64,000 nt of DNA from an uncultured Nodularia sp. Lineage in GTDB: Bacteria; Cyanobacteriota; Cyanobacteriia; Cyanobacteriales; Nostocaceae. This document shows, one piece after another, positions 8,558-17,943 of the stretch. The stretch spans positions 41,602 to 105,601 of the forward strand of contig CAIWDD010000070.1 in the NCBI GenBank assembly GCA_903911355.1. Reading direction: 5' to 3'. The position numbers and the translations under genes were made by a program. Position 1 is the stretch's first letter; each line of letters opens with the position of its first letter. Below the pieces are notes generated by a model. It saw only the letters and a list, made by a program, of their open reading frames with translations, was not told the origin of the DNA and did not search any database.

Positions 8558-9700
8558 ATGGATTTTGGTATCGGGTTTCTCTCAAACAACGTGATGCTGC
8601 CAATCATAGATTTTTTCTATGGGATTGTGCCTAGCTATGGATTGGCGATCGTTGCCTTGACATTGATAATCCGCTTCGCGCTCTATCCCCTGAGTGCTGG
8701 TTCAATTCGTAATATGCGGAAAATGCGAATTGTGCAACCTCTGATGCAGAAGCGGATGGCAGAAATTAAAGAGCGCTATAAGGACGACCAGCAAAAGCAG
8801 CAAGAGGAAATGGTCAATGTCCAAAAAGAATTTGGTAACCCATTAGCAGGATGTCTGCCCCTATTGCTGCAAATGCCAGTATTATTAGCGCTGTTTGCCA
8901 CATTGCGGGGTTCACCTTTTGCTGGTGCAAACTACAGCGTTAACCTGCAAATTTTTCCGGCTGAACAAATCGAACGAATTCAACCCCAGGCCTTTGCTAC
9001 CGCTCCCCAAAACATCTACATTGCTGATGGAGAGCACGTTCGTGTCACTGCTATTCTACCCGGAGGTAACAAATTAGCCGTAGGAGAAAAAACTAAGATC
9101 CAATATCAAACTCTTGATGGGAAACCATTTCAGTCGCTTTTAGCAGAACACCCAGAAAATAACCTCATTCCTCAATGGAAAGTCATGAAAGGGGAAGAGA
9201 GGGTTAAAATAGATGCCCAGGGCAATATAGAAGCCTTGGAACCAGGAGACGTGACCATTCAAGGCTCAATTCCTGGGCTAGCAGCAGAAAAAGGATTTTT
9301 GTTTATAGAAGCTTTGGGTAGAGTTGGTGCTATAGATCCTGATGGTAAAGTCCACTGGGATATTGTCTCGATGATCATATTTTTCGGCATCAGCCTTTAT
9401 GTCAGCCAAATGATTTCCGGGCAGAATTCTGGTGGTGGTAACCCGCAACAAGATACAGTTAACAAAATCACACCAGTTATATTTTCTGGAATGTTTTTGT
9501 TCTTCCCCCTACCAGCTGGGGTATTAATGTATATGGTGATTGGTAATATTTTCCAAACTGCCCAAACTTATATTCTCTCCCGTGAACCTCTACCGGAGGG
9601 ACTACAACAAATTGTAGCCACCCAAGAGAAAGAAGCCGCAGCAGAACAGAGAAGTTTACCATTTGAGCCCAAAAGTTCTAAGAAAAAGACTACAGGTTGA
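8558..9700 (+). CDS. yidC: Membrane protein insertase YidC/Oxa1/Alb3 family
   Basis: Inserts and folds membrane proteins in the plasma and thylakoid membranes. The N-terminal helix leads to [20 protein letters not shown] (about 26-45), then a charged cytosolic hairpin, then [20 protein letters not shown] (about 97-116). A large hydrophilic insertion (about 125-260) separates this from the C-terminal helices, including [11 protein letters not shown] and [18 protein letters not shown]. This inserted loop is usual for cyanobacterial YidC. Length 380. The stop overlaps the start of jag (TGATG). No strong Shine-Dalgarno sequence precedes the ATG at 8558. Confidence 0.96.
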   Translation: MDFGIGFLSNNVMLPIIDFFYGIVPSYGLAIVALTLIIRFALYPLSAGSIRNMRKMRIVQPLMQKRMAEIKERYKDDQQKQQEEMVNVQKEFGNPLAGCLPLLLQMPVLLALFATLRGSPFAGANYSVNLQIFPAEQIERIQPQAFATAPQNIYIADGEHVRVTAILPGGNKLAVGEKTKIQYQTLDGKPFQSLLAEHPENNLIPQWKVMKGEERVKIDAQGNIEALEPGDVTIQGSIPGLAAEKGFLFIEALGRVGAIDPDGKVHWDIVSMIIFFGISLYVSQMISGQNSGGGNPQQDTVNKITPVIFSGMFLFFPLPAGVLMYMVIGNIFQTAQTYILSREPLPEGLQQIVATQEKEAAAEQRSLPFEPKSSKKKTTG

Positions 9701-10221
9701 TGATGCTTGACAGTGGGATGCACAGAGGGCAGCAGTGGTTAAAAACCCTGCTGCGACTAACAGGAACACCTGCGGATATTCAAGGGAATTTAGAAACTGA
9801 CCCCTCTCAATTTCTAAATTCCCCAGAAGTAGATAGCTACTGGTTGACTATTGATGAAACTAACCTGACCCAGAAACAAATCCAAGTTTTAATTGGCGCT
9901 AACGGTTCAGTGCTAGATGCGATTCAGTATTTAGCCAACTCGGTGCTAAACCTCAACCAGCCCCCAGGGTCACAAGCCTCTTATACCATTGATCTGAATG
10001 GGTACCGCCTCAAAAGACAAGGGGAAATTCGCGCTTTGGCAGAAGCAGCAGCGGAAGAAGTACGCGCTTCTGGTAGGGAAGTAGAAATAAAGTCTCTCAG
10101 TGCTGCTGAAAGGCGGCAAATCCATTCTTTCTTCCAAGAATTTGCAGATTTGCAAACTTTTAGCCGCGGACGAGAGCCGCACCGTCATTTGGTGGTCTGT
10201 CCAGCGCCGACAGTTGAATAA
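9700..10221 (+). CDS. jag: Jag/KhpB-type RNA-binding protein (KH and R3H domains)
   Basis: Single-stranded nucleic-acid-binding protein usually encoded next to yidC. It has a KH-like part (LTQKQIQVLIGANGSVLDAI, about 55-75) and a C-terminal R3H motif (SAAERRQIHSFFQEF, about 133-147). I start at the ATG at 9700, which overlaps the yidC stop codon; ATG 9703 and 9718 are alternatives. It lacks the N-terminal Jag_N domain of Firmicutes proteins, as cyanobacterial versions generally do. Confidence 0.9.
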   Translation: MMLDSGMHRGQQWLKTLLRLTGTPADIQGNLETDPSQFLNSPEVDSYWLTIDETNLTQKQIQVLIGANGSVLDAIQYLANSVLNLNQPPGSQASYTIDLNGYRLKRQGEIRALAEAAAEEVRASGREVEIKSLSAAERRQIHSFFQEFADLQTFSRGREPHRHLVVCPAPTVE

Positions 10222-10241
10222 TCCGGTTTAAACCGGATTAT
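10218..10241. repeat. 24-bp perfect palindrome at the end of jag
   Basis: The sequence ataatccggttt (10218-10229) is followed without a spacer by its exact reverse complement (10230-10241). It includes the jag stop codon. It can form a hairpin with a minimal loop and may help end transcription, though no T-tract follows; a dyad binding site is the other possibility. Confidence 0.75.
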
Positions 10242-10322
10242 ATCATAAAAACCTTGTAAATACAAAATTTCTCTTCTGTTCAAAAGCTAAAACAGAGTTA
10301 TGAGAAATTTGGGTTAAAAACC

Positions 10323-10350
10323 CCGTCCTTCTGGGACGGCTTTATGGTTT
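10323..10350 (+). terminator. Probable Rho-independent terminator of the rpmH-jag cluster
   Basis: CCGTCC (10323-10328) pairs with GGACGG (10334-10339) across a 5-base loop, followed by the T-rich ctttatggtttttg. It lies about 100 bp after the jag stop and before the next gene. Confidence 0.6.
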
Positions 10351-10394
10351 TTGTCACAGCAAAATATAACTGTTCGTGATTATATCGAAATCCT

Positions 10395-10901
10395 ATGGAC
10401 GCAATTTTTATTCCCCAACTTACCAAAGCCCCGGAGCGGAGAGAGGAAATCGAAGTTAAAGAGTTTCTCCCTGGTCTGGAAAGCTTAACACCTGTTCGTG
10501 GTCGCTTGCGGATAGAGCATCATGGCAATTACCTAGAAGTATCTGGAAAAGCGGAAACAATTGTTACTTGTACTTGTAACCGCTGTTTGCAGCAATATAA
10601 CCATCGTTTAATAGTGAATACCAAAGAAGTTATTTGGTTAGATGAAGCCGCTAATCAAATACAGGATATACCTTTAGAGAGGGAAGTAGTGATGGAAGAT
10701 TTGCTAGAAACCCTCTCACCTGATGGTTATTTTTATCCGAGTGAGTGGTTATATGAGCAGATGTGCTTGGAATTGCCTCAGCGCCAACTTTGTAACCTCA
10801 ATTGTCCGGGTATTTTGACTGGTAAGGTTGATAGTTCAGATAAACCCGTTGATAGTCGTTGGGCTTCTTTGGAAGCGTTAAAAAAGCAACTTCCGGGGTG
10901 A
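10395..10901 (+). CDS. DUF177/YceD-family protein
   Basis: 168-residue protein of the YceD family, which in other bacteria supports accumulation of 23S rRNA. It has two cysteine clusters, CTCNRCLQQY (about 55-64) and LCNLNCPGI (about 135-143), with the acidic LEREVVMEDLLETLSPDGYFYP between them, all typical of the family. Unlike in proteobacteria it is not followed by rpmF here. It has its own terminator at 10985-11011. Confidence 0.88.
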   Translation: MDAIFIPQLTKAPERREEIEVKEFLPGLESLTPVRGRLRIEHHGNYLEVSGKAETIVTCTCNRCLQQYNHRLIVNTKEVIWLDEAANQIQDIPLEREVVMEDLLETLSPDGYFYPSEWLYEQMCLELPQRQLCNLNCPGILTGKVDSSDKPVDSRWASLEALKKQLPG

Positions 10902-10984
10902 GTAAATGTTTTAAGTTGTAGTGCTTGTGATCAGCCTGAAAAAGGATTTATTAGTTTAACCTAACTTAAGACATTGATCAATAC

Positions 10985-11011
10985 ACCCGGTTTCTCAGAG
11001 CCGGGTTTTTT
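10985..11011 (+). terminator. Rho-independent terminator after the DUF177 gene
   Basis: ACCCGG (10985-10990) pairs with CCGGGT (11001-11006) across a 10-base loop, and a run of Ts follows directly. It is placed 85 bp after the stop codon at 10901. Confidence 0.8.
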
Positions 11012-11037
11012 AAATAAAAATAGCACTACGCATACAC

Positions 11038-11117
11038 GTTAGGACATCATAATTGTGGTTTTAAGGGAACAGGGAACAGGGAACAGGGAATGGGAAGGAT
11101 TGGGGAAATGTCCTAAC
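11038..11117. repeat. Short-tandem-repeat array bounded by a 10-bp inverted repeat
   Basis: gttaggacat (11038-11047) is the exact reverse complement of 11108-11117. Between them lie four tandem copies of a 7-bp unit of the gggaaca type (about 11064-11090) and then gggaaggattgggga. STRR arrays of this kind are characteristic of heterocystous cyanobacteria. The inverted ends suggest a small mobile or foldback unit. Confidence 0.75.
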
Positions 11118-11156
11118 ACTTGTGGTTACTGCTATATTTTTAAGTTTTGAGAAAAT

Positions 11157-12680
11157 ATGAACTTTCGTGAAGAATTTAAATTGTTGCTACGCGCCCGCTA
11201 CCCTTTGATTTATATCCCCACTTATGAAGAGGAACGGGTAGAAGCCGCAATCCGGGAAGAAGCCACAAACCAAGGAAATCGTCCTGTATACACCTGGGAT
11301 TTTGTGGATGGCTACCAGGGAAACCCCAATGATACAGGGTTTGGCAAGCGTAACCCGTTGCAAGCTTTGGAATTTGTGGAAAAGTTGCCAGCTTCTGCCC
11401 CTGCTGTCTTGATTTTACGTGATTATCATCGATTTTTAGATGATGTGGCCATCGCCCGCAAACTTCGCAACTTAGCTAAACTCCTCAAGTCCCAACCGAA
11501 AAATCTGGTATTGCTGTCGCCGCGGGTTGCTATTCCTGACGATTTAACCGAAGTTCTCACGGTGGTGGAGTTTCCTTTACCCGCAGCGCCGGAAATTAAA
11601 GCTGAGGTGGAAAGGTTAGTACAAAGCACCGGTAATAATTCCCTATCGGTGAAAGTTATCGATGACTTGGTGCGTTCCTGTCAAGGTCTGTCCATGGAAC
11701 GGATACGGCGGGTTTTGGCTCGAGCCATCGCATCCCATGGAGAATTACAACCAGAGGATGTAGACTTAGTTTTAGAGGAAAAGCGCCAAACTATCCGCCA
11801 AACCCAAATCCTGGACTTTTACCCAGCCACTGAGCAAATTTCTGATATAGGGGGACTAGATAACCTCAAAGATTGGTTACTGCGTCGGGGAGGCTCGTTT
11901 ACTGATAAGGCGCGACAGTACGGATTACCCCACCCCCGTGGTTTAATGTTGTTAGGTATTCAAGGAACAGGTAAATCTTTAACAGCAAAAGCGATCGCTC
12001 ATCACTGGCATTTACCCCTACTACGTTTAGATGTAGGACGCTTATTTGGTGGTTTAGTGGGTGAGTCAGAATCCCGCACACGCCAAATGATTCAGGTAGC
12101 GGAAGCCCTCGCCCCCTGTGTATTGTGGATTGATGAAATTGATAAAGCTTTTTCCGGACTGGGTGGTAAAGGTGATGCAGGTACTACTAGCCGTGTGTTT
12201 GGTACTTTTATTACCTGGTTAGCTGAAAAGACCTCACCTGTATTTGTTGTTTCCACTGCTAACGACATCCAGTCCCTACCAGCAGAAATGTTGCGCAAGG
12301 GGCGATTTGATGAAATTTTCTTTGTGGGTCTACCTACTCAAGACGAGAGAAAAGCAATTTTTAACGTTCATTTATCCCGACTGCGTCCCCATAACTTGAA
12401 AGGTTATGATATTGACAGACTAGCTTATGAAACACCGGATTTTTCAGGAGCCGAAATTCAGCAAACTTTGATTGAAGCAATGCACATTGGATTTAGTCAA
12501 AACCGCGATTTCACTACTGATGATATTCTCGAAGCTGCGAGCCAGATTATACCCCTAGCGCGAACAGCTGTTGAGCAAATTCAACAATTACAAGAATGGG
12601 CTGCATCTGGGAGAGCTCGTTTGGCCTCGAAACACAATCCTTTGAGTGATACTTTGTCTTCGAGACGCTACCGCGAATAG
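11157..12680 (+). CDS. ycf46: Ycf46-type AAA ATPase
   Basis: 507-residue AAA ATPase of the cyanobacterial/plastid Ycf46 family; the family has been linked to photosynthesis and inorganic-carbon use, but the exact substrate is unknown. The N-terminal domain (1-~220, [20 protein letters not shown]) is family specific. The AAA module has Walker A GIQGTGKS (267-274), Walker B LWIDEI (323-328), sensor-1 Asn369 and Arg finger candidates R380 and R383 ([10 protein letters not shown]). The C-terminal lid contains [15 protein letters not shown]. It stands alone, with a terminator and an STRR array upstream. Confidence 0.93.
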   Translation: MNFREEFKLLLRARYPLIYIPTYEEERVEAAIREEATNQGNRPVYTWDFVDGYQGNPNDTGFGKRNPLQALEFVEKLPASAPAVLILRDYHRFLDDVAIARKLRNLAKLLKSQPKNLVLLSPRVAIPDDLTEVLTVVEFPLPAAPEIKAEVERLVQSTGNNSLSVKVIDDLVRSCQGLSMERIRRVLARAIASHGELQPEDVDLVLEEKRQTIRQTQILDFYPATEQISDIGGLDNLKDWLLRRGGSFTDKARQYGLPHPRGLMLLGIQGTGKSLTAKAIAHHWHLPLLRLDVGRLFGGLVGESESRTRQMIQVAEALAPCVLWIDEIDKAFSGLGGKGDAGTTSRVFGTFITWLAEKTSPVFVVSTANDIQSLPAEMLRKGRFDEIFFVGLPTQDERKAIFNVHLSRLRPHNLKGYDIDRLAYETPDFSGAEIQQTLIEAMHIGFSQNRDFTTDDILEAASQIIPLARTAVEQIQQLQEWAASGRARLASKHNPLSDTLSSRRYRE

Positions 12681-12718
12681 TAAGCCAGGTTCACGCATTC
12701 GGCGGCAGCTATGATAAT

Positions 12719-12759
12719 TAGTCAATAGTCGGTATTTAATCTTAAATGACTATTGACTA
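12719..12759. repeat. 12-bp inverted repeat before the SH3 gene
   Basis: tagtcaatagtc (12719-12730) is the exact reverse complement of 12748-12759, separated by 17 AT-rich bases. The motif also contains direct repeats of agtcaat. It may be the terminator region of ycf46 or an operator for the next gene. Confidence 0.65.
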
Positions 12760-12786
12760 TTGATTACTGGTGATGAGGTGATAAGG

Positions 12787-13245
12787 ATGCTTTCTAATTT
12801 ACTTAAGTTGATACTCGGCTTTGTCATGGCGATCGCTATTTTAATCGGTAGCGGTGTTACCGTTGCATTTTATTTCATTAATCGAAATTTAATCCCCCCG
12901 CCTAAACCTATTTTTGCAAATGACGGTACGTCTTTACCACAGGAAGCTCCTCAAACAACTGAGGTAAATATTATATCCACCCCCGAACCAACTCCTACGG
13001 AAACTCCCCCGGAGACTCCCACGGAAACATTACCACCGGGAGCTTACCGAGGCCGTGTGATCTGGACTGAAGGCTTAAGTGTGCGAGCTGAACCAACGTT
13101 GGATGCTCCCCGTGTAGCTGGGGTGGGGGTGAATGAAGAACTGATTATCTTGGAAGAAAGCCAGGATAAAAGATGGCAAAAAATTCGCACTCAAAGCCAA
13201 CAGGAAGGTTGGGTAAGAATAGGTAATACGGAAAAAATTGATTAA
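12787..13245 (+). CDS. Membrane-anchored SH3 domain protein
   Basis: 152-residue protein with an N-terminal membrane helix (LILGFVMAIAILIGSGVTVA, about 8-27), a Pro/Thr/Glu-rich linker (about 45-85) and a C-terminal bacterial SH3 domain (YRGRVIWTEGLSVRAEPTLD to EGWVRIG). Such proteins usually sit outside the plasma membrane and bind peptidoglycan or peptides; the ligand here is unknown. I start at the ATG at 12787 because GAGGTG lies seven bases upstream; a longer frame to 12760 exists. Confidence 0.82.
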   Translation: MLSNLLKLILGFVMAIAILIGSGVTVAFYFINRNLIPPPKPIFANDGTSLPQEAPQTTEVNIISTPEPTPTETPPETPTETLPPGAYRGRVIWTEGLSVRAEPTLDAPRVAGVGVNEELIILEESQDKRWQKIRTQSQQEGWVRIGNTEKID

Positions 13246-13341
13246 TTTATCATGAAAATGCTGAAAACCGTGGCAGAAACAGCAAAGTAGTTGCGTTTCT
13301 CGTACTTTAGGCACAGGGGTGTGGGCGGAACTTTTTCAGAG

Positions 13342-16300
13342 TTAAATTGATAAGCTTACCTGGGAACCTTGCTGAGTTTTATTCACCTCAATGCGGGCTT
13401 GAAAAGCTTCTTTAAGATGGGGCATATGGGTAACTGTGAGGATACAGGCAAAATCAGAGGCGATCGTATTAATGGAGGCAATTAGGCGATCGCATCCTTC
13501 GGCATCCTGTGTACCAAAGCCTTCATCTATAATTAATAATTGCAACGCTGCACCAGCCCTCTGTGCCAGTAATTTCGCTAGGGCTAAACGGATAGCAAAG
13601 TTAATTCTAAACGCTTCGCCACCGGAGTAAGTCTCATAGGCTCTTGTTCCCCTGGAATCAGCTATTAAAATATCTAAGGTATCAATCAGCTTGGCGTTTT
13701 TCTTCTTAGCGTTACTACTCCGCCCAGCTTTTTGAGTAATAAATTGTACGTGCAATTGATTAGCACTCAACCGCGATAACAGTTGATTTGTCTCAGCTTC
13801 CAGTTGAGGTAAGACGTTCTCAATCATCATTGCTTGGATACCATTTTTACCAAATGCTTGCGCCAATTCCTGATAAACTCGTTGTTGCTGCTTACAAGTT
13901 TGTAATTCCTGCTGCTGTTCCTCATACTGAGTTTGCAGGTTTTCCAATTGTAACATCACCTGTTCTAAACGCCCCAGATGTGATATGTAATCATCAAGTT
14001 CTTGTCGGCGTGTGTGAATTTTCTGCTCTAAAGCATTGATTTGCTCCGTGGGATTGGCTGATTGCTCTAACTGTTCGGTAATATTTGCAATTTGGCTCAG
14101 GAGTTTTTCCCGTTCTTGCAATCTTTCCCTCCTAGAAGCGTCTAAATCCTGCCATCGTTGCTGGAGTTGGGGATACTGCTGCTGGGCTGATAAAAGTTGC
14201 TGATAACGCAATTGCCAACCTTGAGCTTGGCGTAAAGCTTGGCGCAGGCTGTTATGTTGCTCTGAACTGTAACCGATTTCGGCAATCTGACGCTCAAGTT
14301 GAGAAATTTGTTTCGCACAGTCAGAATCAGTTTTATCCTGCTGGATTTTAGTTTGTAATTGGGCAATATTCCCTTGTAATTCTGGTTTGCGGGCGGCTAT
14401 TTGCGCCTGTCGCTTGGCTGCGTCTTTAATTTGCCCTTGTTTAATTTCTGCCCACCGCCACCGCTCTACTTCACTGCGAGCCAGAGCGTGGTCTTGCTCA
14501 TTATAATTCAGTTGTTGTAAATATTCATCTAATTGCCGGAGTTCCGCCTGTTGATCTGGGGCGTAATCACCCACTTCCAGCGATCGCTCTAAAACCTGCT
14601 TCTTAGTAGCTAATTCTTGTAATTCTTGCTCAGTGTCCTTAATAGATTGCAGTTGTGCAGCTAACTGACCTCTTTGTTCTCGTAGATTATCATAAGGGGA
14701 CAATTTATGATTTATTTCCCGATATTCCTGTCTCAGTAGTTGAATTTCTCGATCTGATACTGCCTTTTGTTCCCGGAATACCCACAACTGGTCCTCAGTA
14801 TCCTTGTAGTCATCTTTAGTTTTATCGACGACACGATTCCAGTGATGTTCATCTAAAGGACGCTCACACAAGGGACAAATTGCATCAGGGGTGCGGAGCA
14901 TTTGCAATTTTTGCTCCAACTCCCCCAATAATCTTTCATATTCACGTTCTTGAGCTTGCAGACGTTCCATAAAGTGCCGTCTTTCCTGCCCTTTTTCCTG
15001 TACTCGTTGCAGGTAAACTTTATCTTTCTCCATTTGCGAAATCTGGGTTTCTAACTCTCTGGCCGCTTGTTGTAGTTGCTGTTGACGTTGTGAGGAGCTT
15101 TTTAGTTGGTTTTCTCTAGCTTGTAACTGTTCCAGACGTGCTACAACCCCAGCATGAACTTTATCCAGTTGACTTTGCAGGTTTTGCCGTTGTTGTAACA
15201 AAGGAGAAACTTGCATTTGCAGTTGATCCAATTGAGTTAAACGCCGACGGGCGGATATCAGTTGTGCTAAAGCAGCTTCTACTTCAGCAGATTTATGAAG
15301 AGTTTCCTGAATTTCTCGCTCTTGGGGTTCTAAGGCTACTAATTGTCCTTCAACTTGTTGTAGTTCCCTTTCTAGTTCGTGAATTTGGCTAGTTAATTGC
15401 TGTTGCTTTTGTTGCAGCAGTGCCGTTGCACGGGTGTATTCTTGAAACTTAGTTGCTAAGGCTTCTTCTTGCAACTCCAGATTTTGATAGTGCCTAAAGC
15501 CGTTATGTATTTCAGGTTCCTGATTTAATATTGCTTCTAAATCTGACAGTTGAATTTGAATTGCTGATTGTTCCTGTTGCAGGCGATCGCTATCTTGAGT
15601 TAAATTTTGCTGTTGTTGGCTATAAAAATTAAGTTGTTGCTCCCAATTTTGGCGCTGATGCTGGATAACTTGCAAACTTTGTAATTGAATATTCTCTAAT
15701 GACTGGAATTGTTGCAGTTGATTCAGTTCAGTTTCCAATTTTGCTTTTTGGGCTGCGGTTACTTCCCGTTTTTGCAGCTGAATTTGACTCGACTCCAGAG
15801 TACGCTCTAACTCCTCAGCCCTAGCCTTAAACTGGCGAGATGCATCTTTTGCTCTTTCTTCGAGTTGATCATATTGATTTAGTTTTAATAACTCTGCTAA
15901 AATTTCCTTGCGTTCGTTGGGACGCTTGATCATAAATTCATCAGCACGACCTTGACGCAGGTAGGCAGAATTAATAAAAGTATCATAATCAAGCTTGATG
16001 TGTTGTAAAATCAAGTCCTGGGTTGCTCTGACACCTTTACCAGTTAGGGCGCGAAACCCAGAAGTTGTTTCAATTTGAAATTCAAGGACACCACTAGCAC
16101 CCCTAACTCTTGTGCGAATCACCCGATATTTTTGCTGGTTACATTGAAAAATATAATCCACCCGAACTTCTTTCGCCCCTGAATGAATCACATCATCTTC
16201 AACACCAGCGCGGCTTTCACCCCAAATTGCCCATGTGATCGCCTCTAACAGAGAAGACTTACCTGCACCATTAGAACCACAAATACAAGCCGTATGCAAA

Positions 16301-16368
16301 CCGCTAAAATCTAAAGTTGCATCACGGTAACTGAGAAAGTTTTTGAGGATAAGTTGTACTGGAATCAT
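13342..16368 (-). CDS. sbcC: Exonuclease subunit SbcC (Rad50-like ATPase)
   Basis: Large SMC/Rad50-type ATPase that with SbcD opens and trims DNA hairpins and double-strand ends. The N-terminal Walker A is GSNGAGKSS (31-39). Long Gln-rich coiled coils run on both sides of a zinc hook CPLC (near residue 497). The C-terminal part has the ABC signature YSGGEAFRINFA (near 912) and Walker B LLIIDEGFG (near 944). The length of 1008 is normal. SbcD is not adjacent. It converges with the SH3 gene and is single. Confidence 0.95.
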   Translation of the reverse strand: MIPVQLILKNFLSYRDATLDFSGLHTACICGSNGAGKSSLLEAITWAIWGESRAGVEDDVIHSGAKEVRVDYIFQCNQQKYRVIRTRVRGASGVLEFQIETTSGFRALTGKGVRATQDLILQHIKLDYDTFINSAYLRQGRADEFMIKRPNERKEILAELLKLNQYDQLEERAKDASRQFKARAEELERTLESSQIQLQKREVTAAQKAKLETELNQLQQFQSLENIQLQSLQVIQHQRQNWEQQLNFYSQQQQNLTQDSDRLQQEQSAIQIQLSDLEAILNQEPEIHNGFRHYQNLELQEEALATKFQEYTRATALLQQKQQQLTSQIHELERELQQVEGQLVALEPQEREIQETLHKSAEVEAALAQLISARRRLTQLDQLQMQVSPLLQQRQNLQSQLDKVHAGVVARLEQLQARENQLKSSSQRQQQLQQAARELETQISQMEKDKVYLQRVQEKGQERRHFMERLQAQEREYERLLGELEQKLQMLRTPDAICPLCERPLDEHHWNRVVDKTKDDYKDTEDQLWVFREQKAVSDREIQLLRQEYREINHKLSPYDNLREQRGQLAAQLQSIKDTEQELQELATKKQVLERSLEVGDYAPDQQAELRQLDEYLQQLNYNEQDHALARSEVERWRWAEIKQGQIKDAAKRQAQIAARKPELQGNIAQLQTKIQQDKTDSDCAKQISQLERQIAEIGYSSEQHNSLRQALRQAQGWQLRYQQLLSAQQQYPQLQQRWQDLDASRRERLQEREKLLSQIANITEQLEQSANPTEQINALEQKIHTRRQELDDYISHLGRLEQVMLQLENLQTQYEEQQQELQTCKQQQRVYQELAQAFGKNGIQAMMIENVLPQLEAETNQLLSRLSANQLHVQFITQKAGRSSNAKKKNAKLIDTLDILIADSRGTRAYETYSGGEAFRINFAIRLALAKLLAQRAGAALQLLIIDEGFGTQDAEGCDRLIASINTIASDFACILTVTHMPHLKEAFQARIEVNKTQQGSQVSLSI

Positions 16369-16958
16369 TGAGGCTACAGCACCACATCTAAGTGTTTTCC
16401 TATTTGGCAGTACAGATGCACTATTTGATAGTTTAGCTATGTGCTTCTTACTATTGTAGTATTTAAGTCCGTAATTTTACTAAACTTAACAATATGATGA
16501 CGCAATTTTTCATATTAGGCAAATTATTTTGCTCATTTTACCTAAAAAAATCATCCTGCTTGTGGGAGTTGTATTCATATGGTTGTAACCTTTTCCTTTA
16601 CCACATCTTAATCAATCTTTTTTATCTGGTGATCAAGAATATCAGATGCATATTTACAAGCATTTCATCTGCGCTATACAAGGAGGGACTTTCCTCGCCA
16701 CTGCACAAGATTGATCATATGGGGATCTGTATTCTATTTACTTGAAGAGTGCTGCAATTGGTGAGATATCTATTGCCATAGCATCATTTTTACCTCTCCG
16801 TAGTATCAAAAGTGCTAGCTGCAACAATATTAAAAACTTCTGGCTTAACTTTTTTTTGTCTGAATATATAACTATAGTCACATGAAAACACAACCAGAAA
16901 CAATCATAATCAATAGCCCGTCAGATCATAGAGCACAGACATTAAGCACAAGCATATT
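16369..16958. other. Intergenic region, no gene found
   Basis: 590 bp of AT-rich DNA between sbcC and the secreted-protein gene at 16959. An 83-codon frame at 16494-16745 has no recognisable pattern and no good ribosome-binding site, so I do not call it. Promoters of both divergent genes should lie here. Confidence 0.5.
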
Positions 16959-17642
16959 ATGAATACTCTTCACCAATGGAAATATCACACCGCTGCACTC
17001 GTAGCAATGGCAATTACTAGTACTGTTACTCCCATGATGGCCTTTACTCCTGCTAATGCCCAGTATACTATTGGGCAAACCAGAACGGTAACAATTCCAG
17101 GTAACGCTAACGTGAGTCTTCCTGTCACACACGAAAAAGAAAGAGTTGTTGTGGTTCGTGGGGAAACGTTGAACCTGACATTGAAAATATCAAATGACAT
17201 CATCGATAATCGGAGAAATATCTTAATTCCCAGAAACACTGAAGTTGTAGGACAGCTAGAACCCGTATATTTCGATAACACAAGCAGAAACAATGACAAT
17301 GTTAGGGGTGTGAGGTTCGTGGCCAGGGAGTTAGTCTTTACTGATGGCCGTCCTAAGCAATTAATTAATGCTTCCTCTCAGATAATTACCAGAACTGAAA
17401 CAATTAGTAAAAATGATAGCAGTAAAGTATTAACAGATGCTGCTATTGGGGCTGGTGCCGCTACTGCAATTTCACTAATTACAGGAAACCGCAGAGTTGA
17501 AGTTTTAGAACCTCTCGGAGGTGCTGCTGCTGGTGCTTTAGCTAGTGTATTACTACGGAAACAACAAGTTGAAGCATTCGTTTTAAGACCCGAACAAGAT
17601 TTGACTCTGCGACTTAATTCCAATTTAGTCATAAACCTGTAA
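16959..17642 (+). CDS. Secreted protein with Gly/Ala-rich hydrophobic segment, paralogue of the next gene's C-terminus
   Basis: 227 residues. A signal peptide is likely (1-35, cleavage near ANAQ). The body has LIPRNTEVVGQLEPV, RFVARELVFTDG, SSQIITRTETI, then a Gly/Ala-rich stretch (AAIGAGAATAISLITG and GGAAAGALASVLL) and EAFVLRPEQDLTLRL. The same order of motifs forms the C-terminal half of the downstream SLH protein, so the two are paralogues with this one lacking SLH domains. The Gly-rich hydrophobic part and the LRPEQDL-type strand recall TrbI/VirB10-like or glycine-zipper envelope proteins, but I cannot assign a function. Confidence 0.75.
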   Translation: MNTLHQWKYHTAALVAMAITSTVTPMMAFTPANAQYTIGQTRTVTIPGNANVSLPVTHEKERVVVVRGETLNLTLKISNDIIDNRRNILIPRNTEVVGQLEPVYFDNTSRNNDNVRGVRFVARELVFTDGRPKQLINASSQIITRTETISKNDSSKVLTDAAIGAGAATAISLITGNRRVEVLEPLGGAAAGALASVLLRKQQVEAFVLRPEQDLTLRLNSNLVINL

Positions 17643-17943
17643 TAAGATTGACCTTATTTCATCTGTGAGTTTAATTATTTACCATGAGCGATGGCCATTG
17701 CAAATATATATGTCAGGCGATCGCTTCATTTTTAGCTGCTATATTTAGCGATGATTAAATAATAACATAAGTTATGCAAACAGCATAATAAATACTATCT
17801 CATATTATCTTATATCCACTACTACAAAGAACAAATGATAGTTAATAGTCTCAGGATTCAAAATCAACAGTTGAGGAACTTTTAATCACGCAAATTGTCT
17901 GACTACCTAGGAGAAAAACTGAAATTTAGAACATTAAAAAGCA
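17643..17943. other. Intergenic region between the paralogous envelope genes
   Basis: 301 bp, AT-rich, with one HIP1 octamer near 17718. No gene or terminator hairpin is obvious. The spacing suggests that the SLH gene has its own promoter. Confidence 0.5.

Noticed and set aside
16494..16745. 83-codon frame on the plus strand
   Set aside because: AT-rich intergenic DNA, composition rich in Phe, Leu, Ile and Cys without pattern, no ribosome-binding site, no recognisable family.
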